Below are positions 13,328 to 26,900 of a DNA stretch of 64,000 nt, one piece after another (positions within the stretch are counted from its first letter, which is position 1; each line of letters starts with the position of its first letter). The notes below the pieces were generated by a model. The model was not told the origin of the DNA. It did no database searches and saw only the letters and a list, made by a program, of their open reading frames with translations. A program made the translations under genes and the position numbers. Source of the stretch: Ipomoea triloba (taxonomy: Eukaryota; Streptophyta; Magnoliopsida; Solanales; Convolvulaceae). The stretch is from the NCBI RefSeq assembly GCF_003576645.1, contig NC_044924.1, forward strand, positions 18,466,801 through 18,530,800. Reading direction: 5' to 3'.

Positions 13328-15733
13328 AGTGTGACGCCAATCGGTGATGGTGCCGAGGGCTCCCTTGATAGAAACCTAGTTGCATTGCCTAGAACACCCT
13401 ATATTAGTATCAAACATGACACCTAGATAGGACATCCATCTCCTTTCTTTCTTTAAATGATTACTTTTCTTTTACTTTTGTCAAACCTCTTCATCATGAT
13501 TCCTTTTGCTTTGAGTGAATCTTGTAACTCTTGTCTCTTAACATCATAAAACTAACACGCTTGAATCGGTTCTAATTTGCCATCCTTGAGAACACGACAC
13601 TCGGCGAACTACTTCTCCGTTTTATTAAAACCAAAACGTCAAAACTACAAAATCACTAATATACATAACTCTCAAGGAGATCAAAAGACTCCCACTACAA
13701 GGCAATGATTGGCAAATCTTCTCCGTTCATATATCTTGTGTGGTTGATGTTTATCTTGATTTGCTTCTATTTACGACAAGGCTAGGTAGTAAAGTTATGT
13801 TGCGAGATATCGGGCCTATACGAGTCCTAATCGGCCACATCCCCTCGCTTTGTCCGGGATGACGAGGCCCGGGAGAAGTGGTAGATCAAGTGTTTGTTAA
13901 AATTCCCCATCCGACTGAGGAGCCGGGAGTCCGAAGTGTGACGCCAATCGGTGATGGTGCCGAGGGCTCCCTTGATAGAAACCTAGTTGCATTGCCTAGA
14001 ACACCCTATAGTAGTATCAAACATGACACCTAGATAGGACATCCATCTCCTTTCTTTCTTTAATTGATTACTTTTGTTTTACTTTTGTCAAACCTCTTCA
14101 CCATGATTCCTTTTGCTTTGAGTGAATCTTGTAACTCTTGTCTCTTAACATCATAAAACTCACACGCTTGATTCGGTTCTAATTTGCCATCCTTGAGAAC
14201 ACGACACTCGGCGAACTACTTCTCCGTTTTATTAAAACCAAAACGTCAAAACTACAAAATCACTAATATACATAACTCTCAAGGAGATCAAAAGACTCCC
14301 ACTACAAGGCAATGATTGGCAAATCTTCTCCGTTCATATATCTTGTGTGGTTGATGTTTATCTTGATTTGCTTCTATTTACGACAAGGCTAGGTAGTAAA
14401 GTTATGTTGCGAGATATCGGGCCTATACGAGTCCTAATCGGCCACATCCCCTCGCTTTGTCCGGGATGACGAGGCCCGGGAGAAGTGGTAGATCAAGTGT
14501 TTGTTAAAATTCCCCATCCGACTGAGGAGCCGGGAGTCCGAAGTGTGACGCCAATCGGTGATGGTGCCGAGGGCTCCCTTGATAGAAACCTAGTTGCATT
14601 GCCTAGAACACCCTATAGTAGTATCAAACATGACACCTAGATAGGACATCCATCTCCTTTCTTTCTTTAATTGATTACTTTTGTTTTACTTTTGTTAAAC
14701 CTCTTCACCATGATTTCTTTTGCTTTGAGTGAATCTTGTAACTCTTGTCGCTTAACATCATAAAACTCACACGCTTGATTCGGTTCTAATTTGCCATCCT
14801 TGAGAACACGACAGTCGGCGAACTACTTCTCCGTTTTATTAAAACCAAAACGTCAAAACTACAAAATCACTAATATACACAACTCTCAAGGAGATGAAAA
14901 GACTCCCACTACAAGGCAATGATTGGCAAATCTTCTCCGTTCATATATCTTGTGTGGTTGATGTTTATCTTTATTTGCTTCTATTTACGACAAGGCTAGG
15001 TAGTAAAGTTATGTTGCGAGATATCGGGCCTATACGAGTCCTAATCGGACACATCCCACCTCGCTTTGTCCAGGATGACGAGGCCGGGAGAAGTGGTAGA
15101 TCAAGTGTTTGTTAAAATGCCCCATTTGACTGAGGAGCCGGGAGTCCGAAGTGTGACGCCAATCGGTGGTGGTGCCGAGGGCTCCCTTGATAGAAACCTA
15201 GTTACATTGCCTAGAACACCCTATAGTAGTATCAAACATGACACCTAGATAGGACATCCATCTCCTTTCTTTCTTTAATTGATTACTTTTGTTTTACTTT
15301 TGTCAAACCTCTTCATCATGATTCCTTTTGCTTTGAGTGAATCTTGTAACTCTTGTCTCTTAACATAATAAAACTCACACGCTTGAATCGGTTCTAATTT
15401 GCCATCCTTGAGAACACGACACTCGGCGAACTACTTCTCCGTTTTATTAAAACCAAAACGTCAAAACTACAAAATCACTAATATACATAACTCTCAAGGA
15501 GATGAAAACACTCCCACTACAAGGCAATGATTGGCAAATCTTCTCCGTTCATATATCTTATGTGGTTGATGTTTATCTTGATTTGCTTCTTTTTACGACA
15601 AGGCTAGGTAGTAAAGTTATGTTGCGAGATATCGGGCCTATACGAGTCCTAATCGGCCACCTCCCCTCGCTTTGTCCAGGATGACGAGGCCCGGGAGAAG
15701 TGGTACATCAAGTGTTTGTTAAAATGCCCCATC

Positions 15734-15738
15734 CGACT
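15734..15738. repeat. Target-site duplication CGACT (left copy)
   Basis: CGACT here and at 18216-18220 flank the solo LTR. An uninterrupted monomer reads 'cccatccgactgaggagcc', with CGACT once, so the two copies are the expected 5-bp duplication made on insertion. The other copy ends at 18220, where the monomer carries on with gaggagcc. Confidence 0.95.
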
Positions 15739-16214
15739 TGTAATACCCCGTATTTTCCTAACATTATTATTTTATCCTAAGGCGTTGACATTCATAAGTT
15801 ATGATCTTCAGATATTTCAAAAGAATTTTTATAAGTGAGTATAGTTGTTATTAAGCTGCGATCGAACGTCCCGGTCACGAACCGTAAAAATTTTAAGAGC
15901 TAGTATTCGGACCCGTTTGTCATAGGAAATGGAGTTTTAGACATCATACTATTATTCTTGAATTTCCTATTTAATTAAATCAGCTCATAGCAGCGAAAAT
16001 TTATTTTGATCGTACATCGCTAAATTTCGCGGTGTACCGAACCTAGCCCAATTTTGAGGGTTAGTCTGGAATAAATTTTTAGTTTTGGAAATTATTCTAT
16101 CTGGATTATTTTCTACCGAAACTTTATCTGTTTGGACCCCAACTGATAAGTTGGAAGATATTTTATTATTTTATTTTTTTTTTTCCAATCTTATCACATA
16201 AGATTGTGATGTAG

Positions 16215-16222
16215 TATAAAAT
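16215..16222 (+). promoter_or_regulatory. Possible LTR TATA box
   Basis: TATAAAAT lies 476 bases into the LTR, followed about 40 bases later by a purine-rich stretch (gaagaggagaggagagag). The position suits the U3/R boundary of a long LTR, but AT-rich DNA produces such strings by chance and I could not find an equivalent in the left-edge LTR. Confidence 0.3.
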
Positions 16223-16980
16223 CCAATTTTTTTTTCTTTTTCCCTTGCTTTTGCCGAAATGAAGAGGAGAGGAGAGAGAAAGAGATCATCTTCATAGCTA
16301 ATTTCCTTCACATCTCTCAAGAACGTTCGGTAAATCTTCGATTTTATTCGGTAAAAAGTTCTATTTTCCTTCCTAGAGCATGAATTTGAGAGTAATTTCT
16401 TGAAATCTCTTGTTATGGTGGTGCTTTTGATCCTAGGGTTTAAGGTGAAATTGGGGAAATCAACTCCAAAAGCCTTCTACGAGAACTAGTAACCCGGTTG
16501 AGGTAAGGAATTCCCTTAAGTTGGTTTAGTCACTTGAAATTAGATAATTGATTATTTGGTTGAAACATAGTGTTTTGGAGCTTTGGGAATATTTTTGTAT
16601 ACATGTTCATAGCTTGGATATGCTTGTATATGTTGTATTTATGTCCACATAGGCTTATACTTGTGAAAATAGTGAAAGGAAATCAGGGTAGATTCTGGCA
16701 GTAACTTCCGAGATTTATTGGGAAAAATTGGTAAGGTATTTTGATCCTATTTTTTTTAGACATGTAGTTCTTTAAGTGTAGAACCCGCATATAAAATTTC
16801 ATAATGATCGGAGTAGTGGAAGTATGGTTTTCGAATTTTTCTCCAAAACTGGTCCAGAGAGAAAAATTATGGACAGCACACTGCCAAGGGCAAANACCAA
16901 AATGACCAAAACTTTTTATGGACATCAAGTACTATGAGTTGGGGTTCTACCATAAAAATTTCAAGTGAAAAAGAGTTCGG

Positions 16981-17022
16981 GAACTATTTTTACCGGCTCA
17001 ATCTTTCGGACTGCGCCAAGCT
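16981..17022. repeat. 42-base exact repeat inside the LTR (copy 1)
   Basis: gaactatttttaccggctca... here is repeated exactly at 17156-17197. The bases on both sides of the two copies differ, so the maximal exact match is 42 bases, the same length as the satellite duplications elsewhere. The copies are 175 bases apart rather than adjacent. It may be a real short internal repeat of the LTR or another effect of 42-base contig overlaps. Confidence 0.85.
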
Positions 17023-19047
17023 GAATTACTGTCCAGAATAGGCAGAACGTGTTGGACGCGGACCTGGACGCGCGTCCACTGCGCGTCCAGTGGAGTCCAG
17101 TAGGTTCGAGAGTAAGATTAAATGGTGTAAGCTTGATTATTGATTATTGATGTTTGAACTATTTTTACCGGCTCAATCTTTCGGACTGCGCCAAGCTTGA
17201 TTGTTGTTGATGTTAGATGATGGAATGGTAAGGATCCTAAGAGATTATTAGGAGTATAAACATGATGATGTTGGACCGATTTTGATACTNGAGTAACCTT
17301 GTAGAAACATATCCAGGGTTACTAGAGCTAGTGACTAACCTGCGGGCTTGGAATCCCGACAAGGGGTGTGCACACTAAAGGTCCTAGATCTGCTTCCCCT
17401 AGTTGGAATAACTAGGTTGTGGTGAGGTGGTGGAAATGAGAAGGAAATGGTGGTGTTAATTGGAATATTTTTAACTTTATTATGGTAAAAGCTGGTTATT
17501 ACTATTTAAATGCTTATATAATTATGACTGTGATGATGAGTATGATTATGGAGTACCGATGAGAATTGGATTGTAATATGGACTGAAATTTATGATAAGG
17601 AGTAAGATTAAGGATGTTAATATGAATGGTGCTAGGAATCGATTGATTCATAAATGGTTGACTATGGGTTCGTACCATTATAATAATAGTATTAATAATG
17701 GATATATGTAGTGTTAGTGGAATTTATATAAGGGTATAACTAGGTAGATGGATTTCAAGTAAGAGACAGGTGAATGTTGATTCACTAAACACTTTTTGTA
17801 CAAGTCTTCATTATTAACTTATTTTCAGGTGAAATCTCATCAAATGGGTATAGTTACAAAACTCTCTTATGCGTGTTTTCAAACCTTTGTCTACTTTTGA
17901 GTGACAAATGGATTTCCTTGCTTAGCCGTCGTGCTAACTGCACTTCGATGTGTTTCTTATCAGTTGTAGGTTAGTGTGAATTCCTGTAGCCGATGAGCTG
18001 AATACGATGGATGTTGAAAGAATTATTTCCATATGTATTAAGTTTGATGTTGATGTTGTATATTGATGTTGTAAGTTTAGCCTTAACGTTTGGGTATAGG
18101 AGAGATACCTAAGCGTAGCGGTAACACCCAGTTTTCTGCTGATAAGAGGTAAGCTTCCGCAGCGTTTATTACGGATTTTGTAATAAATGTAAGAGTTGAA
18201 AATTGGGGTGTTACACGACTGAGGAGCCGGGAGTCCGAAGTGTGCCGCCAATCGGTGATGGTGCCGAGGGCTCCCTTGATAGAAACCTAGTTGCATTGCC
18301 TAGAACACCCTATAGTAGTATAATCCATCTCCTTTCTTTCTTTAATTGATTACTTTTGTTTTACTTTTGTCAAACCTCTTCACCATGATTTCTTTTGCTT
18401 TGAGTGAATCTTGTAACTCTTGTCGCTTAACATCATAAAACTCACACGCTTGATTCGGTTATAATTTGCCATCCTTGAGAACACGACACTCGGCGAACTA
18501 CTTCTCCGTTTTATTAAAACCAAAACGTCAAAACTACAAAATCACTATTATACATAACTCTCAAGGAGATCAAAAGACTCCCACTACAAGGTAATGATTG
18601 GCAAATCTTCTCCGTTCATATATCTTGTGTGGTTGATGTTTATCTTGATTTGCTTCTATTTACGACAAGGCTAGGTTGTAAAGTTATGTTGCGAGATATC
18701 AGGCCTATACGAGTCCTAGTCGGCCACATCCCACCTCGCATTGTCCAGGATGACGAGGCCGGGAGAAGTGGTAGATCAAGTGTTAGTTAAAATGCCCCAT
18801 TCGACTGAGGAGCCGGGAGTCCGAACTGTGACGCCAATCGGTGGTGGTGCCGAGGGCTCCCTTGATAGAAACCTAGTTACATTGCCTAGAACACCCTATA
18901 GTAGTATCAAACATGACACCTAGATAGGACATCCATCTCCTTTCTTTCATTAATTGATTACTTTTGTTTTACTTTTGTCAAACCTCTTCATCATGATTCC
19001 TTTTGCTTTGAGTGAATCTTGTAAATCTTGTCTCTTAACATCATAAA

Positions 19048-19188
19048 NNNNNNNNNNNNNNNNNNNNNNNNNNNNNNNNNNNNNNNNNNNNNNNNNNNNN
19101 NNNNNNNNNNNNNNNNNNNNNNNNNNNNNNNNNNNNNNNNNNNNNNNNNNNNNNNNNNNNNNNNNNNNNNNNNNNNNNNNNNNNNNNN
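19048..19188. other. Assembly gap (141 N)
   Basis: Unsequenced bases between a monomer's catcataaa and gtagtatcaaac, points about 460 bases apart in intact monomers. The gap as drawn is too short by about 320 bases unless the monomer is deleted. Confidence 0.98.
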
Positions 19189-20317
19189 GTAGTATCAAAC
19201 ATGACACCTAGATAGGACATCCATCTCCTTTCTTTCTTTAATTGATTACTTTTGTTTTACTTTTGTCAAACCTCTTCATCATGATTCCTTTTGCTTTGAG
19301 TGAATCTTGTAAATCTTGTCTCTTAACATCATAAAACTCACACGCTTGAATCGGTTCTAATTTGCCATCCTTGAGAACAAAACACTCGGCGAACTACTTC
19401 TCCGTTTTATTAAAACCAAAACGTCAAAACTACAAAATTACTAATATACATAACTCTCAAGGAGATCAAAAGACTCCCACTACAAGGCAATGATTGGCAA
19501 ATCTTCTCCGTTCATATATCTTGTGTGGTTGATGTTTATCTTGATTTGCTTCTATTTACGACAAGGCTAGGTAGTAAAGTTATGTTGCGAGATATCGGGC
19601 CTATACGAGTCCTAATCGTCCACATCCCCTCGCTTTGTCCAAGATGACGAGGCCCGGAAGAAGTGGTAGATCAAGTGTTTGTTAAAATGCCCTATCCGAC
19701 TGAGGAGCCGGGAGTCCGAAGTGTGACACCAATCGGTGATGGTGCCGAGGGCTCCCTTGATAGAAACCTAGTTGCATTGCCTAGAACACCCTATAGTAGT
19801 ATCAAACATGACACCTAGATAGGACATCCATCTCCTTTCTTTCTTTAATTGATTACTTTTCTTTTACTTTTGTTAAACCTCTTCACCATGATTTCTTTTG
19901 CTTTGAGTGAATCTTGTAACTCTTGTCGCTTAACATCATAAAACTCACACGCTTGATTCGGTTCTAATTTGCCATCCTTGAGAACACGACACTCGGCGAA
20001 CTACTTCTCCGTTTTATTAAAACCAAAACGTCAACACTACAAAATCACTAATATACACAACTCTCAAGGAGATAAAAAGACTCCCACTACAAGGCAATGA
20101 TTGGCAAATCTTCTCCGTTCATATATCTTGTGTGGTTGATGTTTATCTTGATTTGCTTCTATTTACGACAAGGCTAGGTAGTAAAGTTATGTTGCGAGAT
20201 ATCGGGCCTATACGAGTCCTAATCGCCACATCCCCCCTCGTTTTGTCCAGGATGACGAGGCTGGGAGAAGTGGTAGATCAAGTGTTTGTTAAAATGCCCC
20301 ATTCGACTGAGGAGCCG

Positions 20318-20447
20318 GGAGTCCGAAGTGTGACGCCAATCGGTGATGGTGCCGAGGGCGGAGTCCGAAGTGTGACGCCAATCGGTGATGGTGCCGAGGG
20401 CTCCCTCCGAAGTGTGACGCCAATCGGTGATGGTGCCGAGGGCTCCC
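20318..20447. repeat. Two overlapping 42-bp tandem duplications
   Basis: 20318-20359 is repeated exactly from 20360. A window shifted by four bases (20364-20405) is then repeated from 20406-20447. The joint after the last copy has two extra C bases (ggctccccctt instead of ggctccctt). The duplications create minus-strand open frames of 72 and 83 codons with repeated RHHHRLASHFG or ALGTITDWRHTS peptides, which are artefacts of the repeat and not genes. Confidence 0.9.
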
Positions 20448-23400
20448 CCTTGATAGAAACCTAGTTGCATTGCCTAGAACACCGTATAGTAGTATCAAAC
20501 ATGACACCTAGATAGGACGTCCATCTCCTTTCTTTCTTTAATTGATTACTTTTGTTTTACTTTTGTCAAACCTCTTCACCATGATTCCTTTTGCTTTGAG
20601 TGAATCTTGTAACTCTTGTCTCTTAACATCATAAACCTCACACGCTTGATTCGGTTCTAATTTGCCATCCTTGAGAACACGACACTCGGCGAACTACTTC
20701 TCCGTTTTATTAAAACCAAAACGTCAAAACTACAAAATCACTAATATACATAACTCTCAAGGAGATCAAAAGACTCCCACTACAAGGCAATGATTGGCAA
20801 ATCTTCTCCGTTCATATATCTTGTGTGGTTGATGTTTATCTTGATTTGCTTCTATTTACGACAAGGCTAGGTAGTAAAGTTATGTTGCGAGATATCGGGC
20901 CTATACGAGTCCTAATCGGCCACCTCCCCTCGCTTTGTCCAGGATGACGAGGCCCGGGAGAAGTGGTAGATCAAGTGTTTGTTAAAATGCCCCATCCGAC
21001 TGAGGAGCCGGGAGTCCGAAGTGTGACGCCAATCGGTGATGGTGCCGAGGGCTCCCTTGATAGAAACCTAGTTGCATTGCCTAGAACACCCTATAGTAGT
21101 ATCAAACATGACACCTAGATAGGACATCCATCTCCTTTCTTTCTTTAATTGATTACTTTTGTTTTACTTTTGTCAAACCTCTTCACCATGATTTCTTTTG
21201 CTTTGAGTGAATCTTGTAACTCTTGTCTCTTAACATCATAAAACTCACACGCTTGATTCGGTTCTAATTTGCCATCCTTGAGAACACGACACTCGGCGAA
21301 CTACTTCTCCGTTTTATTAAAACCAAAACGTCAAAACTACAAAATCACTAATATACATAACTCTCAAGGAGATCAAAAGACTCCCACTACAAGGCAATGA
21401 TTGGCAAATCTTCTCCGTTCATATATCTTGTGTGGTTGATGTTTATCTTGATTTGCTTCTATTTACGACAAGGCTAGGTAGTAAAGTTATGTTGCGAGAT
21501 ATCGGGCCTATACGAGTCCTAATCGGCCACCTCCCCTCGCTTTGTCCAGGATGACGAGGCCCGGGAGAAGTGGTAGATCAAGTGTTTGTTAAAATGCCCC
21601 ATCCGACTGAGGAGCCGGGAGTCCGAAGTGTGACGCCAATCGGTGATGGTGCCGAGGGCTCCCTTGATAGAAACCTAGTTGCATTGCCTAGAACACCCTA
21701 TAGTAGTATCAAACATGACACCTAGATAGGACATCCATCTCCTTTCTTTCTTTAATTGATTACTTTTGTTTTACTTTTGTCAAACCTCTTCACCATGATT
21801 TCTTTTGCTTTGAGTGAATCTTGTAACTCTTGTCTCTTAACATCATAAAACTCACACGCTTGATTCGGTTCTAATTTGCCATCCTTGAGAACACGACACT
21901 CGGCGAACTACTTCTCCGTTTTATTAAAACCAAAACGTCAAAACTACAAAATCACTAATATACATAACTCTCAAGGAGATCAAAAGACTCCCACTACAAG
22001 GCAATGATTGGCAAATCTTCTCCGTTCATATATCTTGTGTGGTTGATGTTTATCTTGATTTGCTTCTTTTTACGACAAGGCTAGGTAGTAAAGTTATGTT
22101 GCGAGATATCGGGCCTATACGAGTCCTAATCGGCCACCTCCCCTCGCTTTGTCCAGGATGACGAGGCCCGGGAGAAGTGGTAGATCAAGTGTTTGTTAAA
22201 ATGCCCCATCCGACTGAGGAGCCGGGAGTCCGAAGTGTGACGCCAATCGGTGATGGTGCCGAGGGCTCCCTTGATAGAAACCTAGTTGCATTGCCTAGAA
22301 CACCCTATAGTAGTATCAAACATGACACCTAGATAGGACATCCATCTCCTTTCTTTCTTTAATTGATTACTTTTGTTTTACTTTTGTCAAACCTCTTCAC
22401 CATGATTCCTTTTGCTTTGAGTGAATCTTGTAACTCTTGTCTCTTAACATCATAAAACTCACACGCTTGATTCGGTTCTAATTTGCCATCCTTGAGAACA
22501 CGACACTCGGCGAACTACTTCTCCGTTTTATTAAAACCAAAACGTCAAAACTACAAAATCACTAATATACATAACTCTCAAGGAGATCAAAAGACTCCCA
22601 CTACAAGGCAATGATTGGCAAATCTTCTCCGTTCATATATCTTGTGTGGTTGATGTTTATCTTGATTTGCTTCTTTTTACGACAAGGCTAGGTAGTAAAG
22701 TTATGTTGCGAGATATCGGGCCTATACGAGTCCTAATCGGCCACCTCCCCTCGCTTTGTCCAGGATGACGAGGCCCGGGAGAAGTGGTAGATCAAGTGTT
22801 TGTTAAAATGCCCCATCCGACTGAGGAGCCGGGAGTCCGAAGTGTGACGCCAATCGGTGATGGTGCCGAGGGCTCCCTTGATAGAAACCTAGTTGCATTG
22901 CCTAGAACACCCTATAGTAGTATCAAACATGACACCTAGATAGGACATCCATCTCCTTTCTTTCTTTAATTGATTACTTTTGTTTTACTTTTGTCAAACC
23001 TCTTCACCATGATTTCTTTTGCTTTGAGTGAATCTTGTAACTCTTGTCTCTTAACATCATAAAACTCACACGCTTGATTCGGTTCTAATTTGCCATCCTT
23101 GAGAACACGACACTCGGCGAACTACTTCTCCGTTTGATTAAAACCAAAAGGTCAAAACTACAAAATCACTAATATACATAACTCTCAAGGAGATCAAAAT
23201 ACTCCCACTACAAGGCAATGATTGGCAAATCTTCTCCGTTCATATATCTTGTGTGGTTGATGTTTATCTTGATTTGCTTCTTTTTACGACAAGGCTAGGT
23301 AGTAAAGTTATGTTGCGAGATATCGGGCCTATACGAGTCCTAATCGGCCACCTCCCCTCGCTTTGTCCAGGATGACGAGGCCCGGGAGAAGTGGTAGATC

Positions 23401-23917
23401 AAGTGTTTGTTAAAATGCCCCATCCGACTGAGGAGCCGGGAGTCCGAAGTGTGACGCCAATCGGTGATGGTGACGAGGGCTCCCTTGATAGAAACCTAGT
23501 CTCATTGCCTAGAACACCCTATAGTAGTATAATCCATCTCCTTTCTTTCTTTAATTGATTACTTTTGTTTTACTTTTGTCAAACCTCTTCACCATGATTT
23601 CTTTTGCTTTGAGTGAATCTTGTAACTCTTGTCGCTTAACATCATAAAACTCACACGCTTGATTCGGTTCTAATTTGCCATCCTTGAGAACACGACACTC
23701 GGCGAACTACTTCTCCGTTTTATAAAAACCAAAACGTCAAAACTACAAAATCACTAATATACATAACTCTCAAGGAGATGAAAAGACTCCCACTACAAGG
23801 CAATGATTGGCAAAACTTCTCCGTTCATATATCTTGTGTGGTTGATGTTTATCTTGATTTGCTTCTATTTACGACAAGGCTAGGTAGTAAAGTTATGTTG
23901 CGAGATATCGGACCTAT

Positions 23918-23918
23918 N
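23918..23918. other. Single N at a break in a monomer
   Basis: The sequence passes from 'atatcggacctat' to 'cctagttgcattg' across one N, skipping roughly 200 bases of the usual monomer. It is a probable contig join, like 12115 and 29539. Confidence 0.75.
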
Positions 23919-26900
23919 CCTAGTTGCATTGCCTAGAACACCCTATTGTAGTATCAAACAAGACACCTAGATAGGACATCCATCTCCTTTCTTTCTTTAA
24001 TTGATTACTTTTGTTTTACTTTTGTCAAACCTCTTCATCATGATTCCTTTTGCTTTGAGTGAATCTTGTAACTCTTGTCTCTTAACATCATAAAACTCAC
24101 ACGCTTGAATCGGTTCTAATTTGCCATCCTTGAGAACACGACACTCGGCGAACTACTTCTCCGTTTTATTAAAACCAAAACGTCAAAACTACAAAATCAC
24201 TAATATACACAACTCTCAAGGAGATGAAAAGACTCCCACTACAAGGCAATGATTGGCAAATCTTCTCCGTTCATATATCTTGTGTGGTTGATGTTTATCT
24301 TGATTTGCTTCTATTTACGACAAGGCTAGGTAGTAAAGTTATGTTGCGAGATATCGGGCCTATACGAGTCCTAATCGGCCACATTCCATCGCTTTGTCCG
24401 GGATGACGAGGCCCGGGAGAAGTGGTAGATCATGTGTTTGTTAAAATTCCCCATCCGACTGAGGAGCCGGGAGTCCGAAGTGTGACGCCAATCGGTGATG
24501 GTGCCGAGGGCTCCCTTGATAGAAACCTAGTTGCATTGCCTAGAACACCCTATAGTAGTATCAAACATGACACCTAGATAGGACATCCATCTCCTTTCTT
24601 TCTTTAATTGATTACTTTTGTTTTACTTTTGTCAAACCTCTTCACCATGATTCCTTTTGCTTTGAGTGAATCTTGTAACTCTTGTCTCTTAACATCATAA
24701 AACTCACACGCTTGATTCGGTTCTAATTTGCCATCCTTGAGAACACGACACTCGGCGAACTACTTCTCCGTTTTATTAAAACCAAAACGTCAAAACTACA
24801 AAATCACTAATATACATAACTCTCAAGGAGATCAAAAGACTCCCACTACAAGGCAATGATTGGCAAATCTTCTCCGTTCATATATCTTGTGTGGTTGATG
24901 TTTATCTTGATTTGCTTCTTTTTACGACAAGGCTAGGTAGTAAAGTTATGTTGCGAGATATCGGGCCTATACGAGTCCTAATCGGCCACCTCCCATCGCT
25001 TTGTCCGGGATGACGAGGCCCGGGAGAAGTGGTACATCAAGTGTTTGTTAAAATGCCCCATCCGACTGAGGAGCCGGGAGTCCGAAGTGTGATTCCAATT
25101 GGTGATGGTGCCAAGGGCTCCCTTGATAGAAACCTAGGTGCATTGCCTAGAACACCCTATAGTAGTATAATCCATCTCCTTTCTTTCTTTAATTGATTAC
25201 TTTTGTTTTACTTTTGTCAAACCTCTTCACCATGATTCCTTTTGCTTTGAGTGAATCTTGTAACTCTTGTCTCTTAACATCGTAAAACTCACACGCTTGA
25301 ATCGGTTCTAATTTTCCATCCTTGAAAACACGACACTCGGCGAACTACTTCTCCGTTTTATTAAAACCAAAACGTCAAAACTACAAAATCACTAATATAC
25401 ATAACTCTCAAGGAGATGAAAAGACTCCCACTACAAGGCAATGATTGGCAAATCTTCTCCGTTCATATATCTTGTGTGGCTGATGTTTATCTTGATTTGC
25501 TTCTTTTTACGACAAGGCTAGGTAGTAAAGTTATGTTGCGAGATATCGGGCCTATACGAGTCCTAATCGGCCACATCCCCTCGCTTTGTCCAGGATGACG
25601 AGGCCCGGGAGAAGTGGTACATCAAGTGTTTGTTAAAATGCCCCATCCGACTGAGGAGCCGGGAGTCCGAAGTGTGACGCCAATCGGTGATGGTGCCGAG
25701 GGCTCCCTTGATAGAAACCTAGTTGCATTGCCTAGAACACCCTATAGTAGTATAATCCATCTCCTTTCTTTCTTTAATTGCTTACTTTTGTTTTACTTTT
25801 GTCAAACCTCTTAACCATGATTTCTTTTGCTTTGAGTGAATCTTGTAACTCTTGTCGCTTAACATCATAAAACTCACACGCTTGATTCGGTTCTAATTTT
25901 CCATCCTTGAGAACACGACAGTCGGCGAACTACTTCTCCGTTTTATTAAAACCAAAACGTCAAAACTACAAAATCACTAAGATACACAACTCTCAAGGAG
26001 ATGAAAAGACTCCCACTACAAGGCAATGATTGGCAAATCTTCTCCGTTCATATATCTTGTGTGGTTGATGTTTATCTTGATTTGCTTCTATTTACGACAA
26101 GGCTAGGTAGTAAAGTTATGTTGCGAGATATCGGGCCTATACGAGTCCTAATCGGCCACATCCCCTCGCTTTGTCCAGGATGACGAGGCCGGGAGAAGTG
26201 GTAGATCAAGTGTTTGTTAAAATGCCCCATCCGACTGAGGAGCCGGGAGTCCGAAGTGTGACGCCAATCGGTGATGGTGCCGAGGGCTCCCTTGATAGAA
26301 ACCTAGTTACATTGCCTAGAACACCCTATAGTAGTATAATCCATCTCCTTTCTTTCTTTAATTGATTACTTTTGTTTTACTTTTGTCAAACCTCTTCATC
26401 ATGATTCCTTTTGCTTTGAGTGAATCTTGTAACTCTTGTCTCTTAACATCATAAAACTCACACGCTTGAATCGGTTCTAATTTGCCATCCTTGAGAACAC
26501 GACACTCGGCGAACTACTTCTCCGTTTTATTAAAACCAAAACGTCAGAACTACAAAATCACTAATATACACAACTCTCAAGGAGATGAAAAGACTCCCAC
26601 TACAAGGCAATGATTGGCAAATCTTCTCCGTTCATATATCTTGTGTGGTTGATGTTTATCTTGATTTGCTTCTATTTACGACAAGGCTAGGTAGTAAAGT
26701 TATGTTGCGAGATATCGGGCCTATACGAGTCCTAATCGGCCACATCCCCCCTCACTTTGTCCAGGATGACGAGGCCGGGAGAAGTGGTAGATCAAGTGTT
26801 TGTTAAAATGCCCCATCCGACTGAGGAGCCGGGAGTCCGAAGTGTGACGCCAATCGGTGATGGTGCCGAGGGCTCCCTTGATAGAAACCTAGTTACATTG

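Larger units (their letters stand above)
3394..15733. repeat. 607-bp satellite array, heterogeneous left block
   Basis: Head-to-tail monomers of about 607 bp, all in the same orientation, for example 'aggacatcc' at 3923 and 4531. Each reads, in order: a pyrimidine-rich start (ctcctttctttcttt), ttgattactttt, cacgcttg, ctccgttttattaaaacc, aaggcaatgattggc, tatcgggcctatacgag, a SmaI-like cccggg, and a GC-richer 3' third (ggagccgggagtccgaag, tcggtgatggtgccgagg). Neighbouring monomers differ by scattered substitutions: catcatgattcc or caccatgatttc, gaatcgg or gattcgg, ccacatccc or ccacctccc, and gaggccggg or gaggcccggg. Plus-strand open frames of 60-73 codons recur in many monomers but open or close with single-base changes, so I do not call them genes. 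I see nothing else between the gaps. Confidence 0.95.
15739..18215 (+). mobile_element. Solo LTR, plant LTR retrotransposon (probably Ty3/gypsy)
   Basis: This 2477-bp element begins TGTAATACCCC and ends GGGGTGTTACA, which are imperfect inverted ends with the TG...CA termini of LTRs. It is flanked by CGACT and splits a satellite monomer that resumes exactly on the far side. There is no internal gag-pol, primer-binding site or second LTR, so this is a solo LTR left by recombination between the two LTRs of a full element. A TATA-like TATAAAAT lies at 16215-16222 and an AATAAA at 18182-18187 near the 3' end. The terminal sequence is common among plant Ty3/gypsy LTRs, but the superfamily assignment is inference because no protein domain is present. 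The minus-strand frames of 81 codons (16683-16928) and 120 codons (17934-18296) inside or across it are accidental. Single N bases at 16895 and 17290 mark weak assembly. Confidence 0.93.

Noticed and set aside
15739..18215. Full LTR retrotransposon or DNA transposon
   Set aside because: There is no second LTR, primer-binding site, gag, pol or transposase. The TG...CA ends with a 5-bp duplication fit a solo LTR.
17934..18296. 120-codon minus-strand frame
   Set aside because: It spans the 3' end of the solo LTR and the adjoining satellite, so it was created by the insertion joint. It has no recognisable domain.
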